Below, piece by piece: positions 1-6,234 of a stretch of 8,640 nucleotides of DNA. The position numbers and the translations under genes were made by a program. Positions within the stretch are counted from its first letter, which is position 1. Every line of letters starts with the position of its first letter. Under the pieces are notes generated by a model that did not search any database, had not been told where the DNA came from, and saw only the letters and a list, made by a program, of their open reading frames with translations. This DNA is from Patescibacteria group bacterium (GTDB lineage Bacteria; Patescibacteriota; Minisyncoccia; UBA6257; JAAZHW01), in NCBI GenBank assembly GCA_022711075.1, contig JAKLFS010000016.1, positions 1 to 8,640 of the forward strand, given 5' to 3'.

Positions 1-419
1 GCATCGCGCCGGATATTGTATTTTTCAAAAACCGGTTTTAATTCCAAAGAAACTTCCATAATCGCCAAGAGTAAATGCTCGCAGGAAATAAATTCATCTT
101 TCAAAAGCGTCGCTTCTTTGGTGGCGCGCTCCAAAATTTTCACCAAATCCTGCGACAGGTATAATTGGCCAACATTGGCGTTAATCACGAACAATTTCGG
201 CAGACGATTGACTTCCATTTCCAAAAAAGAAGTGAAGCCGCCCAAATTTATTCCCAAACGGCTCAAAACCATTCCCACGATTCCCCCTTCCTGGCTAACC
301 AAACTAAAAAGCAGGTGAACGGGTTTAAGTTCGCCTTGATTTTTGGAAGCGGCCAAATCCTGCGCATTTTGCAAGGCTTCCTGAGCTTTAATTGTAAAAC
401 GATTAAAGGGCATAGCCAT
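1..419 (-). CDS. clpB: ATP-dependent chaperone ClpB, N-terminal fragment (cut by window edge)
   Basis: About 139 codons of a longer gene whose remainder lies beyond position 1. ClpB is a cytoplasmic AAA+ hexamer that works with DnaK to pull apart protein aggregates. The reverse-strand translation begins MAMPFNRFTIKAQEAL and shows both Clp_N repeats: the first with KPVHLLFSLVSQEGG, the second with GQLYLSQDLVKILERA followed by CEHLLLAIME. The LPK...GQLYLS linker between repeats is typical of ClpB rather than ClpC or ClpA. The AAA+ domains are outside the window, so ATPase residues cannot be checked. Two in-frame ATGs compete (417-419 and 411-413); the second gives MPFNRF, closer to the family N-terminus, and neither has a Shine-Dalgarno. 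The gene starts 4 bp after the htrA stop with no room for a promoter, so it is probably cotranscribed with htrA. A ClpC-like paralogue is the only real alternative. Confidence 0.88.
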   Translation of the reverse strand, partial: MAMPFNRFTIKAQEALQNAQDLAASKNQGELKPVHLLFSLVSQEGGIVGMVLSRLGINLGGFTSFLEMEVNRLPKLFVINANVGQLYLSQDLVKILERATKEATLLKDEFISCEHLLLAIMEVSLELKPVFEKYNIRRD

Positions 420-423
420 AAAT

Positions 424-1692
424 TTAGAAGTCGGCGGGACGTTCTTCCAATGTTACACCAATATCCATTTCTTTTCCATCGCGGAGAACTTTCAGAATAA
501 TTTTGTCGCCAACTTGATAATTCTGCAGCTGAGCGGATAAAGGATGGTCGGCGTCGATTTTTTGGCTGTTGATTTCCAAAATGATATCGCCTTCCTTAAC
601 GCCGGCTTTGGCAGCCGGTGAATTTTTCAACACCGCTTCTTCACCCCCATCACCCTTCTTCACCCAAACGCCGTAATCAACCGTCAATTTATTTTGCTCT
701 TTTATAGAAGCGTTAATTTGGACATAACGCACGCCAAGATATGGAGAAATTATTTTGCCGTAAACCTTGTAAGAATCAATCGCTTTTTTGGCGCGGTTAA
801 TGGGCAGGGCAAAACCGATGTTTTCCGCATTTAAGGCAATAGCAGTATTCATACCAATCACTTCACCCTTCAAATTTAACAGCGGACCGCCGGAATTGCC
901 GGGGTTAATTGCCGCATCAGTCTGGATAACGTTATCTATTTTTTCAGAAAAACCAGAAGAATCGCCAGCGGTAATGGAACGGGATAAGCCAGAGACTACG
1001 CCAACCGAAACGGTGTTGCGGTACTCTCCCAGAGCATTGCCGATGACAATGGCCGTTTGACCAATCTGCACCTTATCAGAATCAGCTAAAACCAAAGTGG
1101 AAAGTCCGGTAACTTCAATTTTAATTAAAGCCAAATCGTTGTTTGGGTCGCGCGCCAAGACCTTCGCCTCAAATTTACGGCCGTCATTCAATAAAACCGT
1201 GTAGCTGGCTTCAGTGTCTACTACCACATGCTTGTTCGTCAGAATCATTCCATCCGAGGAAATAATGAATCCGCTGCCGCCGCCCACTTCTTTTTTCTCA
1301 GTGCCATTCTGACGATATTGAGGAATTTGAAAATTAAAAAATTGCTGGAAATCGGGCGGCAAATCACCGAAGGGATTGGCGTAATACTGTTCAATGACAG
1401 GCACGTCCTTGGTAATGACAATGCTGACTACGGCTGGCGAAGCTTTTTTCACCGCGGCAATCACCATTTGCTCCTGCTCGCTAAAACCGGCTGATTCATC
1501 GCCACTTAATCCCGTTTGCTTCCAACTCTCATCGGCTTTTTTCTGAAAACTTTGCCAAAGATTACTGAAAAAGTTGGAGCCAGCAACGGCTGTGCTTGAT
1601 TTGTAGCCGACTAAAAATCCGCTGATGCCGCCAACCACTGCGGCGACAACAATAACGCCTATAAAAAGATAAGTGATTTTTTTATTGTTCAT
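424..1692 (-). CDS. htrA: HtrA/DegP-family membrane-anchored serine protease with PDZ domain
   Basis: A 422-residue extracytoplasmic quality-control protease that degrades misfolded envelope proteins. Residues 1-5 are polar and charged, and 7-30 form one hydrophobic membrane segment (YLFIGVIVVAAVVGGISGFL), so the enzyme is predicted to be anchored with its catalytic part outside. A linker rich in Gln, Phe and Pro covers roughly 35-135. The trypsin-like domain (about 80-305) carries the full triad: His155 in TNKHVV, Asp186 in DPNNDLALIKI and Ser267 in NPGNSGGPL. A single PDZ domain occupies about 315-415, with SPAAKAGVKEGDIILEING-like sequence at 358-376; one PDZ fits DegS/HtrA-A layouts better than two-PDZ DegP. 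It lies 41 bp downstream of the cysteine desulfurase and 4 bp upstream of clpB, so a stress-related htrA-clpB unit is likely. A possible -10 TATAAG lies at 1705-1710 but has no convincing -35. No clear Shine-Dalgarno is present. Confidence 0.95.
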   Translation of the reverse strand: MNNKKITYLFIGVIVVAAVVGGISGFLVGYKSSTAVAGSNFFSNLWQSFQKKADESWKQTGLSGDESAGFSEQEQMVIAAVKKASPAVVSIVITKDVPVIEQYYANPFGDLPPDFQQFFNFQIPQYRQNGTEKKEVGGGSGFIISSDGMILTNKHVVVDTEASYTVLLNDGRKFEAKVLARDPNNDLALIKIEVTGLSTLVLADSDKVQIGQTAIVIGNALGEYRNTVSVGVVSGLSRSITAGDSSGFSEKIDNVIQTDAAINPGNSGGPLLNLKGEVIGMNTAIALNAENIGFALPINRAKKAIDSYKVYGKIISPYLGVRYVQINASIKEQNKLTVDYGVWVKKGDGGEEAVLKNSPAAKAGVKEGDIILEINSQKIDADHPLSAQLQNYQVGDKIILKVLRDGKEMDIGVTLEERPADF

Positions 1693-1733
1693 AGATTAAT
1701 TTCGCTTATAGTTTTAAGGGATGTCTTGATTAT

Positions 1734-2894
1734 CTATTTTATAATTTTTTTCAAAATTTTCAATACTTCTTCAATTTCCTTTTCTGTAGTGAAACGGCCG
1801 AGGGAAAAGCGAATGCTGGCACGCGTTTGTTCATCGGATAGCCCCATAGCCAATAAAACATGGGAGGGTTCCAGAGCTCGGGCCGAACAAGCCGAACCGG
1901 CAGAAATGGCCACGCCCGCCAAATCCAATTGGACCAAAAGCTCATCCGATTTCTGGCCGGGAAAACGGACATTAATAATGTGAGGCGCAGTTTTAGCGGC
2001 ACCGGAATTGATAATTACTCTTGGCCAGTTTTTCATTATTTCTTCCACGAATTTTTTCCGTAACTTTTCCAAACGATGACTTTCATCTTTTTTATTTTCT
2101 CTAATCAAATTAACAGCTTCGGCTAAAGCGCCAATGGCTGCGGCATTTTCCGTTCCAGAACGCCGATTATCTTCCTGACCACCGCCCAGAATTATCGGCG
2201 CCAGAGGCGTTCCTTTTTTCAAAATTAAGCCGGCCACCCCTTTGGGCGCGTAAATCTTATGGCCGGAAAAAGTCAAAAAATCCACTCCCAAATGATCCAG
2301 CTGACAATCTTCAAAAGAAACAGCCTGAACCGCGTCGGTATGGAAAAGCGGGAAAATAGAATTATTAACGCGGCGGAAATTACGGATTATCCGGCCGATA
2401 TCTTCTATCGGCTGAATAACGCCAGTTTCGTTATTAACCGTCATAATTGAAACCAAAATAGTTTCTCTTCTAAGGAAAGAGGAAACGTCCTGAACGCGAA
2501 TGCGGCCGTCCGAGGAGACCGGCAAATAAGTGACGGCGACGCCCTGAGCTTCCAAATCTTTCAACGTTTTCAAAACCGAGTCGTGCTCAATCTGAGAAGA
2601 AATGATGTGCAGGTTTTCTGATTTTTTTTGCTGGCGGAAAAATTTAACAACTCCGGAGAGAGCCAAATTATTGGCTTCGGTCGCCGATCCGGTAAAAATT
2701 ACATCGCTCGAGTGAACGCCGAAAAAATTGGCTATTTTTAATCGCGCCTCATCAATAATCGCTAACGCTTCCTGGCCGAAAGAATGCAAGGAACCGGGAT
2801 TGCCGAAAAGCCTTAAGTTTTGGACAAACACTTTTTCCACCTGCGGATCGAGCGGCGTAGAAGCGGCATAATCTAAATAGATTCTTTTCCCCAT
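1734..2894 (-). CDS. iscS: Cysteine desulfurase, NifS/IscS family (PLP-dependent)
   Basis: Converts L-cysteine to alanine and passes the sulfur as a persulfide to Fe-S cluster assembly or tRNA thiolation. It is a fold-type I PLP enzyme of about 386 residues, full family length. Numbering from the upstream ATG (2898-2900): YLDYAAST near 8-15, TGSATEANN at 70-78, IEH with PLP-stacking His106, HTDAVQ with Asp189 and Gln192, SGHKIYAPKG with the PLP lysine at 215, RRSGTEN at 247-251, and GSACSARALEPSHVL with catalytic Cys338. I chose the second in-frame ATG (2892-2894) because an extended -10 box lies at 2902-2910, putting transcription start near 2894-2896, and because MGKRIYLDYAAST matches the usual family N-terminus. 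The ATG at 2898-2900 adds two residues. The gene follows the terminator of the rpsF operon and precedes htrA by 41 bp. No scaffold gene (iscU/sufU) is in view, so whether it serves Fe-S clusters or tRNA thiolation cannot be decided. Confidence 0.95.
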   Translation of the reverse strand: MGKRIYLDYAASTPLDPQVEKVFVQNLRLFGNPGSLHSFGQEALAIIDEARLKIANFFGVHSSDVIFTGSATEANNLALSGVVKFFRQQKKSENLHIISSQIEHDSVLKTLKDLEAQGVAVTYLPVSSDGRIRVQDVSSFLRRETILVSIMTVNNETGVIQPIEDIGRIIRNFRRVNNSIFPLFHTDAVQAVSFEDCQLDHLGVDFLTFSGHKIYAPKGVAGLILKKGTPLAPIILGGGQEDNRRSGTENAAAIGALAEAVNLIRENKKDESHRLEKLRKKFVEEIMKNWPRVIINSGAAKTAPHIINVRFPGQKSDELLVQLDLAGVAISAGSACSARALEPSHVLLAMGLSDEQTRASIRFSLGRFTTEKEIEEVLKILKKIIK

Positions 2895-2901
2895 TAGCAT
2901 T

Positions 2902-2932
2902 ATTATATCAAAAAATTAAAGCCCTGTGTTAA
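2902..2932 (-). promoter_or_regulatory. Extended -10 promoter of the cysteine desulfurase gene
   Basis: On the reverse strand TGATATAAT (2902-2910) is a perfect extended -10 box. TTAACA (2927-2932), 19 bp upstream, could be a weak -35 and lies partly inside the loop of the preceding terminator. The predicted start of transcription falls at about 2894-2896, on or next to the second ATG of the gene, implying a leaderless mRNA. Confidence 0.65.
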
Positions 2933-2936
2933 GGGC
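2910..2936 (-). terminator. Rho-independent terminator of the rpsF-ssb-rpsR operon
   Basis: Read on the minus strand, GCCCT (2932-2936) and AGGGC (2921-2925) form a 5-bp GC-rich stem with a 6-nt loop, followed by TTTAATTTTTT (2910-2920). It sits 31 bp after the rpsR stop codon. The stem is short, so efficiency is uncertain. Its T-run abuts the -10 box of the next gene. Confidence 0.65.
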
Positions 2937-2967
2937 AATTAAACGAATAAATTAACCCGCTCTTTAA

Positions 2968-3165
2968 TTAGGGTTGATACGGCAAAAAAGCCATAAAGCG
3001 GCTGTGTTTCACAGCTCGCGAAAGGCGGCGCTGATGTTTCAAGCAAGTGCCTGATCTTTTAGCAGAAACGATTTTCGCCTGAAAAGTCAAAAAACGCCTG
3101 ATTAATTCGGTGTCTTTGTAATCAACGTCTTTAGTATCTTGACTGCAAAAAAAACATTGTTTCAT
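2968..3165 (-). CDS. rpsR: 30S ribosomal protein S18, zinc-binding (C+) form
   Basis: A 65-residue small-subunit protein that binds 16S rRNA as a heterodimer with S6 on the platform. Family hallmarks are DYKDTELIRRFLT (about 15-27), the segment KRSGTCLKHQRRLSRAVK (36-53) corresponding to the S18 T-G-x-x-x-x-x-Q-R signature, and the C-terminal FMAFLPY. Cys4, Cys7, Cys41 and His44 form a CxxC...CxxH set as in zinc-binding bacterial S18 variants such as those of mycobacteria. It is the last gene of the rpsF-ssb-rpsR operon, 16 bp after ssb. No Shine-Dalgarno is visible before the ATG, so translation may be coupled or SD-independent. Confidence 0.95.
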   Translation of the reverse strand: MKQCFFCSQDTKDVDYKDTELIRRFLTFQAKIVSAKRSGTCLKHQRRLSRAVKHSRFMAFLPYQP

Positions 3166-3181
3166 AAGAGTTTTATTTCAA

Positions 3182-3640
3182 TTAAAATGGTAAGTCTTCC
3201 GGACTAATTTCTTCTTCGCCCTCTTGAATGCTGGGAATTTCTTCGGCCAGCGGCTGGTCTAAACCAGCATCCGGGCTGACGGCATCGGTGCCTTCGGACG
3301 AACCGGAAGCGCCGCCTTTGGGCCCCATCTGCATTTTTTCAGCGATAATTTCCGTCTTATACTTCTTCTGACCGGATTGATCTTCCCAGGTGCGCGTTTT
3401 CAACCGACCCTCCACAAAAACCAATTTGCCTTTGGAAAGATAGCGCGAGGCGATTTCCGCCAACTTACCCCAAGCTACCACATTATGAAATTCGGCCTCG
3501 GTTTGTTTCTGACGGTTCTTATCAAACCAAACTCTGTTGGTGGCCACACCGAAATTTGCCACGCTCTGACCAGTAGGAGTAGTCCGGAGTTCCGGATCAC
3601 GGGTTAAGTTTCCCAGGATGAATACTTTGTTGAAATTCAT
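3182..3640 (-). CDS. ssb: Single-stranded DNA-binding protein SSB
   Basis: A 152-residue tetramer-forming OB-fold protein that coats single-stranded DNA in replication, recombination and repair. The OB fold covers about 1-106: MNFNKVFILGNLTRDPELR, the TPTGQSVANFGVATNR strand region, then FHNVVAWGKLAE and YLSKGKLVFVEGRLKTRTWED. A flexible linker rich in Gly, Ser, Pro and acidic residues (about 107-140) ends in an acidic tip with SPEDLPF, the conserved peptide that recruits partner enzymes; the usual DDIPF is DLPF here, a conservative variant. It lies between rpsF (18-bp gap) and rpsR (16-bp gap), the standard bacterial order. No Shine-Dalgarno is seen before the ATG at 3638-3640. Confidence 0.96.
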   Translation of the reverse strand: MNFNKVFILGNLTRDPELRTTPTGQSVANFGVATNRVWFDKNRQKQTEAEFHNVVAWGKLAEIASRYLSKGKLVFVEGRLKTRTWEDQSGQKKYKTEIIAEKMQMGPKGGASGSSEGTDAVSPDAGLDQPLAEEIPSIQEGEEEISPEDLPF

Positions 3641-3658
3641 ACGAATTTTATTTACGAG

Positions 3659-4120
3659 TTAAGCCAAATCCTCAATCTCTTCCAATTTTTGGTCCAGGCC
3701 CTCCAAATCTATTTCTTCCTTTTTATTCGTTGCCTCCGCTGCCGCCTCGGGCGCCCCTTCGGACCCTTTCTTTTCTTTCGCCTCTTTGGCTTTTTGTTTG
3801 CCTCCGACATTGGTCATTTTACCAAAATTAGGCGGAGGGGTCAAACACAGATGACGCAAGATTCCGTTCTCATAGCGAAATTTCTCCTTAATTTCCGCCA
3901 CTTTTTCCGGATCCAACTCCAACTGAAAATAGCCAAAATAGGCTTCTCCTTCTTTTTTTATCGGATAAGCCAAAAATTTCCGCTCTAAATTGGATTTCTT
4001 GATTACTTTGGCTTCAAAGCCGCTAAAAATATTTTCCAGCTTATCAAACAAAGCGACGGCCTCGGTTTCAGCCAACCGGCCATTCAATAAAAATGCGAAT
4101 TCATATACTTTAGTATCCAT
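3659..4120 (-). CDS. rpsF: 30S ribosomal protein S6 with acidic C-terminal extension
   Basis: Small-subunit protein that pairs with S18 on the platform. Residues 1-97 carry the S6 ferredoxin-like fold: YEFAFLLNGRL at the first strand, NLERKFLAYPIKKEGEAYFGYFQLE across the middle strands, and YENGILRHLCLTPP at the end. The remaining 56 or so residues form a charged Lys/Glu/Ala-rich tail (KQKAKEAKEKKG, then GLDQKLEEIEDLA) not needed for the fold; S6 tails vary widely between bacteria. It is first in the rpsF-ssb-rpsR operon. The promoter at 4131-4159 leaves only about 4 nt of leader, so there is no room for the S6:S18-binding leader RNA that autoregulates this operon in many bacteria. Confidence 0.93.
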   Translation of the reverse strand: MDTKVYEFAFLLNGRLAETEAVALFDKLENIFSGFEAKVIKKSNLERKFLAYPIKKEGEAYFGYFQLELDPEKVAEIKEKFRYENGILRHLCLTPPPNFGKMTNVGGKQKAKEAKEKKGSEGAPEAAAEATNKKEEIDLEGLDQKLEEIEDLA

Positions 4121-4130
4121 AATTAATAAC

Positions 4131-4159
4131 AGATTAGTTTATTTTTAATAGAGTGTCAA
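4131..4159 (-). promoter_or_regulatory. Promoter of the rpsF-ssb-rpsR operon
   Basis: Minus-strand TTGACA (4154-4159) is a perfect -35, followed after 17 bp by TAATCT (4131-4136), a weak -10 matching three of six positions. The expected transcription start is about 4124, some 4 nt before the rpsF ATG (4118-4120). The -35 lies 5 bp beyond the parB stop codon, so promoter and parB end are packed in a 44-bp gap. Confidence 0.6.
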
Positions 4160-4164
4160 CCCCG

Positions 4165-5256
4165 TTAGAAAGGAAATTCCTCTTTGCAAATTTTTTTCAA
4201 AATCTCATTAAATTCTTCTTCGGAGAAAAAATTAATGGTGATTTTTCCGCGCGCCCCCTTCTTTTTCACCTCTACTTTCGTTCCCAATATTTCTTCCAAT
4301 TTGTTTTTCGCTTCGGCTTCCATCGGATTGCCCAGCTCATCCAAGGACATTTTCCGCGATTCGTCCATGGGCAAAACGCCCAAAACGCGTCGACCTAAGA
4401 TTTCCGTTTCCCGCACGGTCAAATGATGGCTTAGAATTTCTCCCAACAGCGCGCGCTGCTTTTCCGGATTTTGAATGCTTAAAATAATCCGGGCGTGCGA
4501 CTCGCTAATTTTCCCTTCCTGCAAAGCTCGTTGGGCTTCGGAAGGGAGCTGGAGCAAACGCATCGTATTGGAAACTGTTTCCCGGCTTTTGCCGATGCGC
4601 TGAGCAATTTCTCTCTGGGGCAAACCGAACTCATCGGCCAATTTCGCAAAAGCCCGGGCCGTTTCCAAAGGATTAAGATCCTCCCGCTGCACATTTTCAA
4701 TAATTGCCGCTTCCAATTTTTGCCTTTCCGCCAAAGGTTGACGGACAATAGCCGGCACCCTTTCCAATCCCAAAAGTTGGGCAGCGCGCAAACGGCGCTC
4801 GCCGGCAATCAATTGGTATTCCACTTGAGTGCCGGTCGCCACTTCTTTCTCAATTTTAGTAACTATGAGCGGCTGTAAAATTCCGTATTCCCGGATGGAA
4901 TCAGCCAATTCCTTCAAGGCCATTTCGTCAAAAGCGCGACGCGGCTGCTGAGGGTTAGGTTTAATTTTCTCGGTTTCAATCAAATAGACCGCCTCTTTAA
5001 TTGGACCCAAATCCGAGTCAAATTCTAAGGGCTCGGGTATTGAATTATTCGGTTCCAGCGGCTCTACTTTTATTTCTTCGGCTGGATCAATCTTTTCTTC
5101 TATCTGCTCTGCCAGCGCTTCTAATTTTTCTTCTGAGACGGACGCCAAATCAGAAATCGGCGCCGGATTATTTACTGGCGTGGGATCAGCCACCGGTTGC
5201 GCAACCGGCTCGTCATTATGATTAATAATGAAAGGATTAAAACCATTATCGTCCAT
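4165..5256 (-). CDS. parB: Chromosome partitioning protein ParB/Spo0J family
   Basis: A 363-residue CTP-dependent DNA clamp that loads at parS and segregates the origin region with ParA and SMC. The N-terminal catalytic domain starts near residue 88: NPQQPRRAF (101-109), the CTP-binding motif GERRLRA (152-158), and IIENVQREDLNPLE (185-198). The helix-turn-helix covers about 207-240 (GLPQREIAQRIGKSRETVSN). The C-terminal dimerisation region is about 315-360, ending EEEFNEILKKI. Length exceeds the usual 280-300 because residues 1-88 are an acidic, proline-rich extension that lacks the basic LGxGLxALI-type ParA-stimulating peptide normally at the start of ParB. No parA and no parS-like 16-mer are in the window. 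A promoter lies just upstream (5278-5306), overlapping that of tRNA-Leu, and a weak purine-rich GAAGAGAG precedes the ATG. Confidence 0.93.
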   Translation of the reverse strand: MDDNGFNPFIINHNDEPVAQPVADPTPVNNPAPISDLASVSEEKLEALAEQIEEKIDPAEEIKVEPLEPNNSIPEPLEFDSDLGPIKEAVYLIETEKIKPNPQQPRRAFDEMALKELADSIREYGILQPLIVTKIEKEVATGTQVEYQLIAGERRLRAAQLLGLERVPAIVRQPLAERQKLEAAIIENVQREDLNPLETARAFAKLADEFGLPQREIAQRIGKSRETVSNTMRLLQLPSEAQRALQEGKISESHARIILSIQNPEKQRALLGEILSHHLTVRETEILGRRVLGVLPMDESRKMSLDELGNPMEAEAKNKLEEILGTKVEVKKKGARGKITINFFSEEEFNEILKKICKEEFPF

Positions 5257-5277
5257 AAAATTTCTCTCTTCTCACCT

Positions 5278-5306
5278 ATTAAAGCAGAAAAAATAATAAT
5301 TGACAA
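5278..5306 (-). promoter_or_regulatory. parB promoter
   Basis: Minus-strand TTGTCA (5301-5306, five of six) and TTTAAT (5278-5283, five of six) are separated by 17 bp. Transcription would start near 5271, about 15 nt before the parB ATG. The -35 overlaps the opposite-strand -35 of the tRNA-Leu promoter by 5 bp. Confidence 0.6.
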
Positions 5307-5328
5307 TGATAAAACATAAAGATAAAAT
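5300..5328 (+). promoter_or_regulatory. tRNA-Leu promoter
   Basis: TTGACA (5300-5305), a 17-bp spacer and TAAAAT (5323-5328, five of six). Transcription would start near 5335, giving a 5' leader of about 20 nt before the mature tRNA. Confidence 0.75.
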
Positions 5329-5354
5329 AGATTTATCAAAAAATATTTTGATTG

Positions 5355-5438
5355 GCCCGGGTGGCGGAATCGGCATACGCGAAGGACTTAAAATCCTTTG
5401 TTCGCAAGGACTTGTGGGTTCGAGTCCCACCCCGGGCA
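5355..5438 (+). tRNA. tRNA-Leu(UAA)
   Basis: A class II tRNA of 84 nt. The acceptor stem pairs GCCCGGG (5355-5361) with CCCGGGC (5431-5437), discriminator A5438. The D stem is GCG/CGC (5364-5366 with 5378-5380). The anticodon stem AAGGA/TCCTT (5382-5386, 5394-5398) closes loop CTTAAAA with anticodon TAA at 5389-5391. A long variable arm follows, and the T arm is GTGGG-TTCGAGT-CCCAC. The anticodon, long variable arm and A73 identify leucine reading UUA. CCA is not encoded (CT follows), so a CCA-adding enzyme is needed. Confidence 0.97.
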
Positions 5439-5454
5439 CTAAAATTAGATGAGT

Positions 5455-5488
5455 AAAATCCCCTCCGACAAACGTCGGAGGGGATTTT
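5455..5488. terminator. Bidirectional rho-independent terminator
   Basis: A perfect 15-bp inverted repeat (AAAATCCCCTCCGAC at 5455-5469 with its complement at 5474-5488) and a 4-nt loop. The AAAA/TTTT ends give a T-run in either direction. It ends tRNA-Leu from the left and the 220-residue protein gene, which stops at 5506, from the right. Confidence 0.92.
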
Positions 5489-5505
5489 AGAACGCCGTAA
5501 TATTT

Positions 5506-6168
5506 CTATTTTTTCGTAATCGTAAATCCGGCTGCTTTGGCAAAATCACTCGCAGCCGTATCATACTGCGTGCCGATGGTTGTCAGACTCTGAGCATTCG
5601 CGGCAAAGGCATTCGCCGCAGCGTTAAACTTGTCTAAATCTATAGTTATCTTCTGGTTACTAATCACTTCGTTATAGTAGGTTATGGCTTGATTCACCAA
5701 ATCCTTGGCGTCATTAACCATTTTCAGCGCGGCGACGTTTCTTGCCTTAAAAGCATCAACAAAGCGCGCGCCGGTTTCTTTCACGTTCTGATCGGAAGAG
5801 GCATCTAACATTCCTTGAAATCCGGTCAAGCTGCCCGATGTCGATTCAACCTTGGCCGCAGCGTCATTCAGCTTCGCCAAGGCGGTTTGGAGATCGGAAA
5901 TTATGCCGGCGTAATCTTTTTTCGTTTCCTTCGCTCCGATTCCATTCAAAAGGTTGCCCACAATTGTAAGGTCATCTCTGGCCCCCACGCCCGGAGCCTG
6001 CAATTCATTAAATTTATTAACGAAGGTGCTGGACTTTCCGTCACTGCCGAAAATTTGGAAAAGACCGACGATAATAAGGACGAGGCCAACTACCAAGAGG
6101 CCGAATCGGAGCCACTTAGGCATGGCTTTCTTTTTTATTGGTTCGCCTTCCTTAATTATTTCATCCAT
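5506..6168 (-). CDS. Hypothetical protein with one membrane anchor and helical outer domain
   Basis: 220 residues; I do not recognise the family. Residues 1-18 are charged (DEIIKEGEPIKKK), 20-40 form one transmembrane helix (LRFGLLVVGLVLIIVGLFQIF), and 41-220 are predicted to lie outside the membrane. That domain has no Cys or Trp and is rich in Ala, Asn, Asp and Lys, with helix-forming stretches such as ISDLQTALAKLNDAAAKVES (90-109) and FNAAANAFAANAQSL (181-195), suggesting a helical bundle or coiled-coil array. The N-terminus has no lipobox cysteine, so it is an anchored protein rather than a lipoprotein. A second possible start is Met16 just before the membrane segment. It is a single-gene unit: an extended -10 lies about 58 bp upstream and a bidirectional terminator follows. 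No Shine-Dalgarno is seen. A structural or sensor role at the cell surface is possible, but nothing proves it. Confidence 0.85.
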   Translation of the reverse strand: MDEIIKEGEPIKKKAMPKWLRFGLLVVGLVLIIVGLFQIFGSDGKSSTFVNKFNELQAPGVGARDDLTIVGNLLNGIGAKETKKDYAGIISDLQTALAKLNDAAAKVESTSGSLTGFQGMLDASSDQNVKETGARFVDAFKARNVAALKMVNDAKDLVNQAITYYNEVISNQKITIDLDKFNAAANAFAANAQSLTTIGTQYDTAASDFAKAAGFTITKK

Positions 6169-6199
6169 AAAATTGAATTATTTTTATTTTTCGACCTTT

Positions 6200-6213
6200 A
6201 CCGTATAATCGGT
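6200..6213. repeat. 14-bp dyad ACCG-TATAAT-CGGT in the leader of the 220-residue protein gene
   Basis: ACCGTATAATCGGT is a perfect inverted repeat of ACCG/CGGT around TATAAT. It lies just inside the predicted 5' leader of the minus-strand gene ending at 5506, a good place for a repressor to bind. TATAAT (6204-6209) could also act as a plus-strand -10, but no fitting -35 is visible. Chance occurrence is possible because the arms are only 4 bp. Confidence 0.3.
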
Positions 6214-6225
6214 CCCATATTTTAC

Positions 6226-6234
6226 ATTATAACA
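6226..6234 (-). promoter_or_regulatory. Extended -10 promoter of the 220-residue protein gene
   Basis: Minus-strand TGTTATAAT (6226-6234) is a perfect extended -10 box; no good -35 hexamer is visible 16-18 bp upstream, as is common for this promoter class. Transcription would start near 6219, leaving a leader of about 50 nt. Confidence 0.6.

Noticed and set aside
3000..3020. parS-like TGTTTCAC half-site
   Set aside because: It lies inside rpsR and the second half does not complete the TGTTTCACGTGAAACA palindrome, so it is not a credible ParB site.
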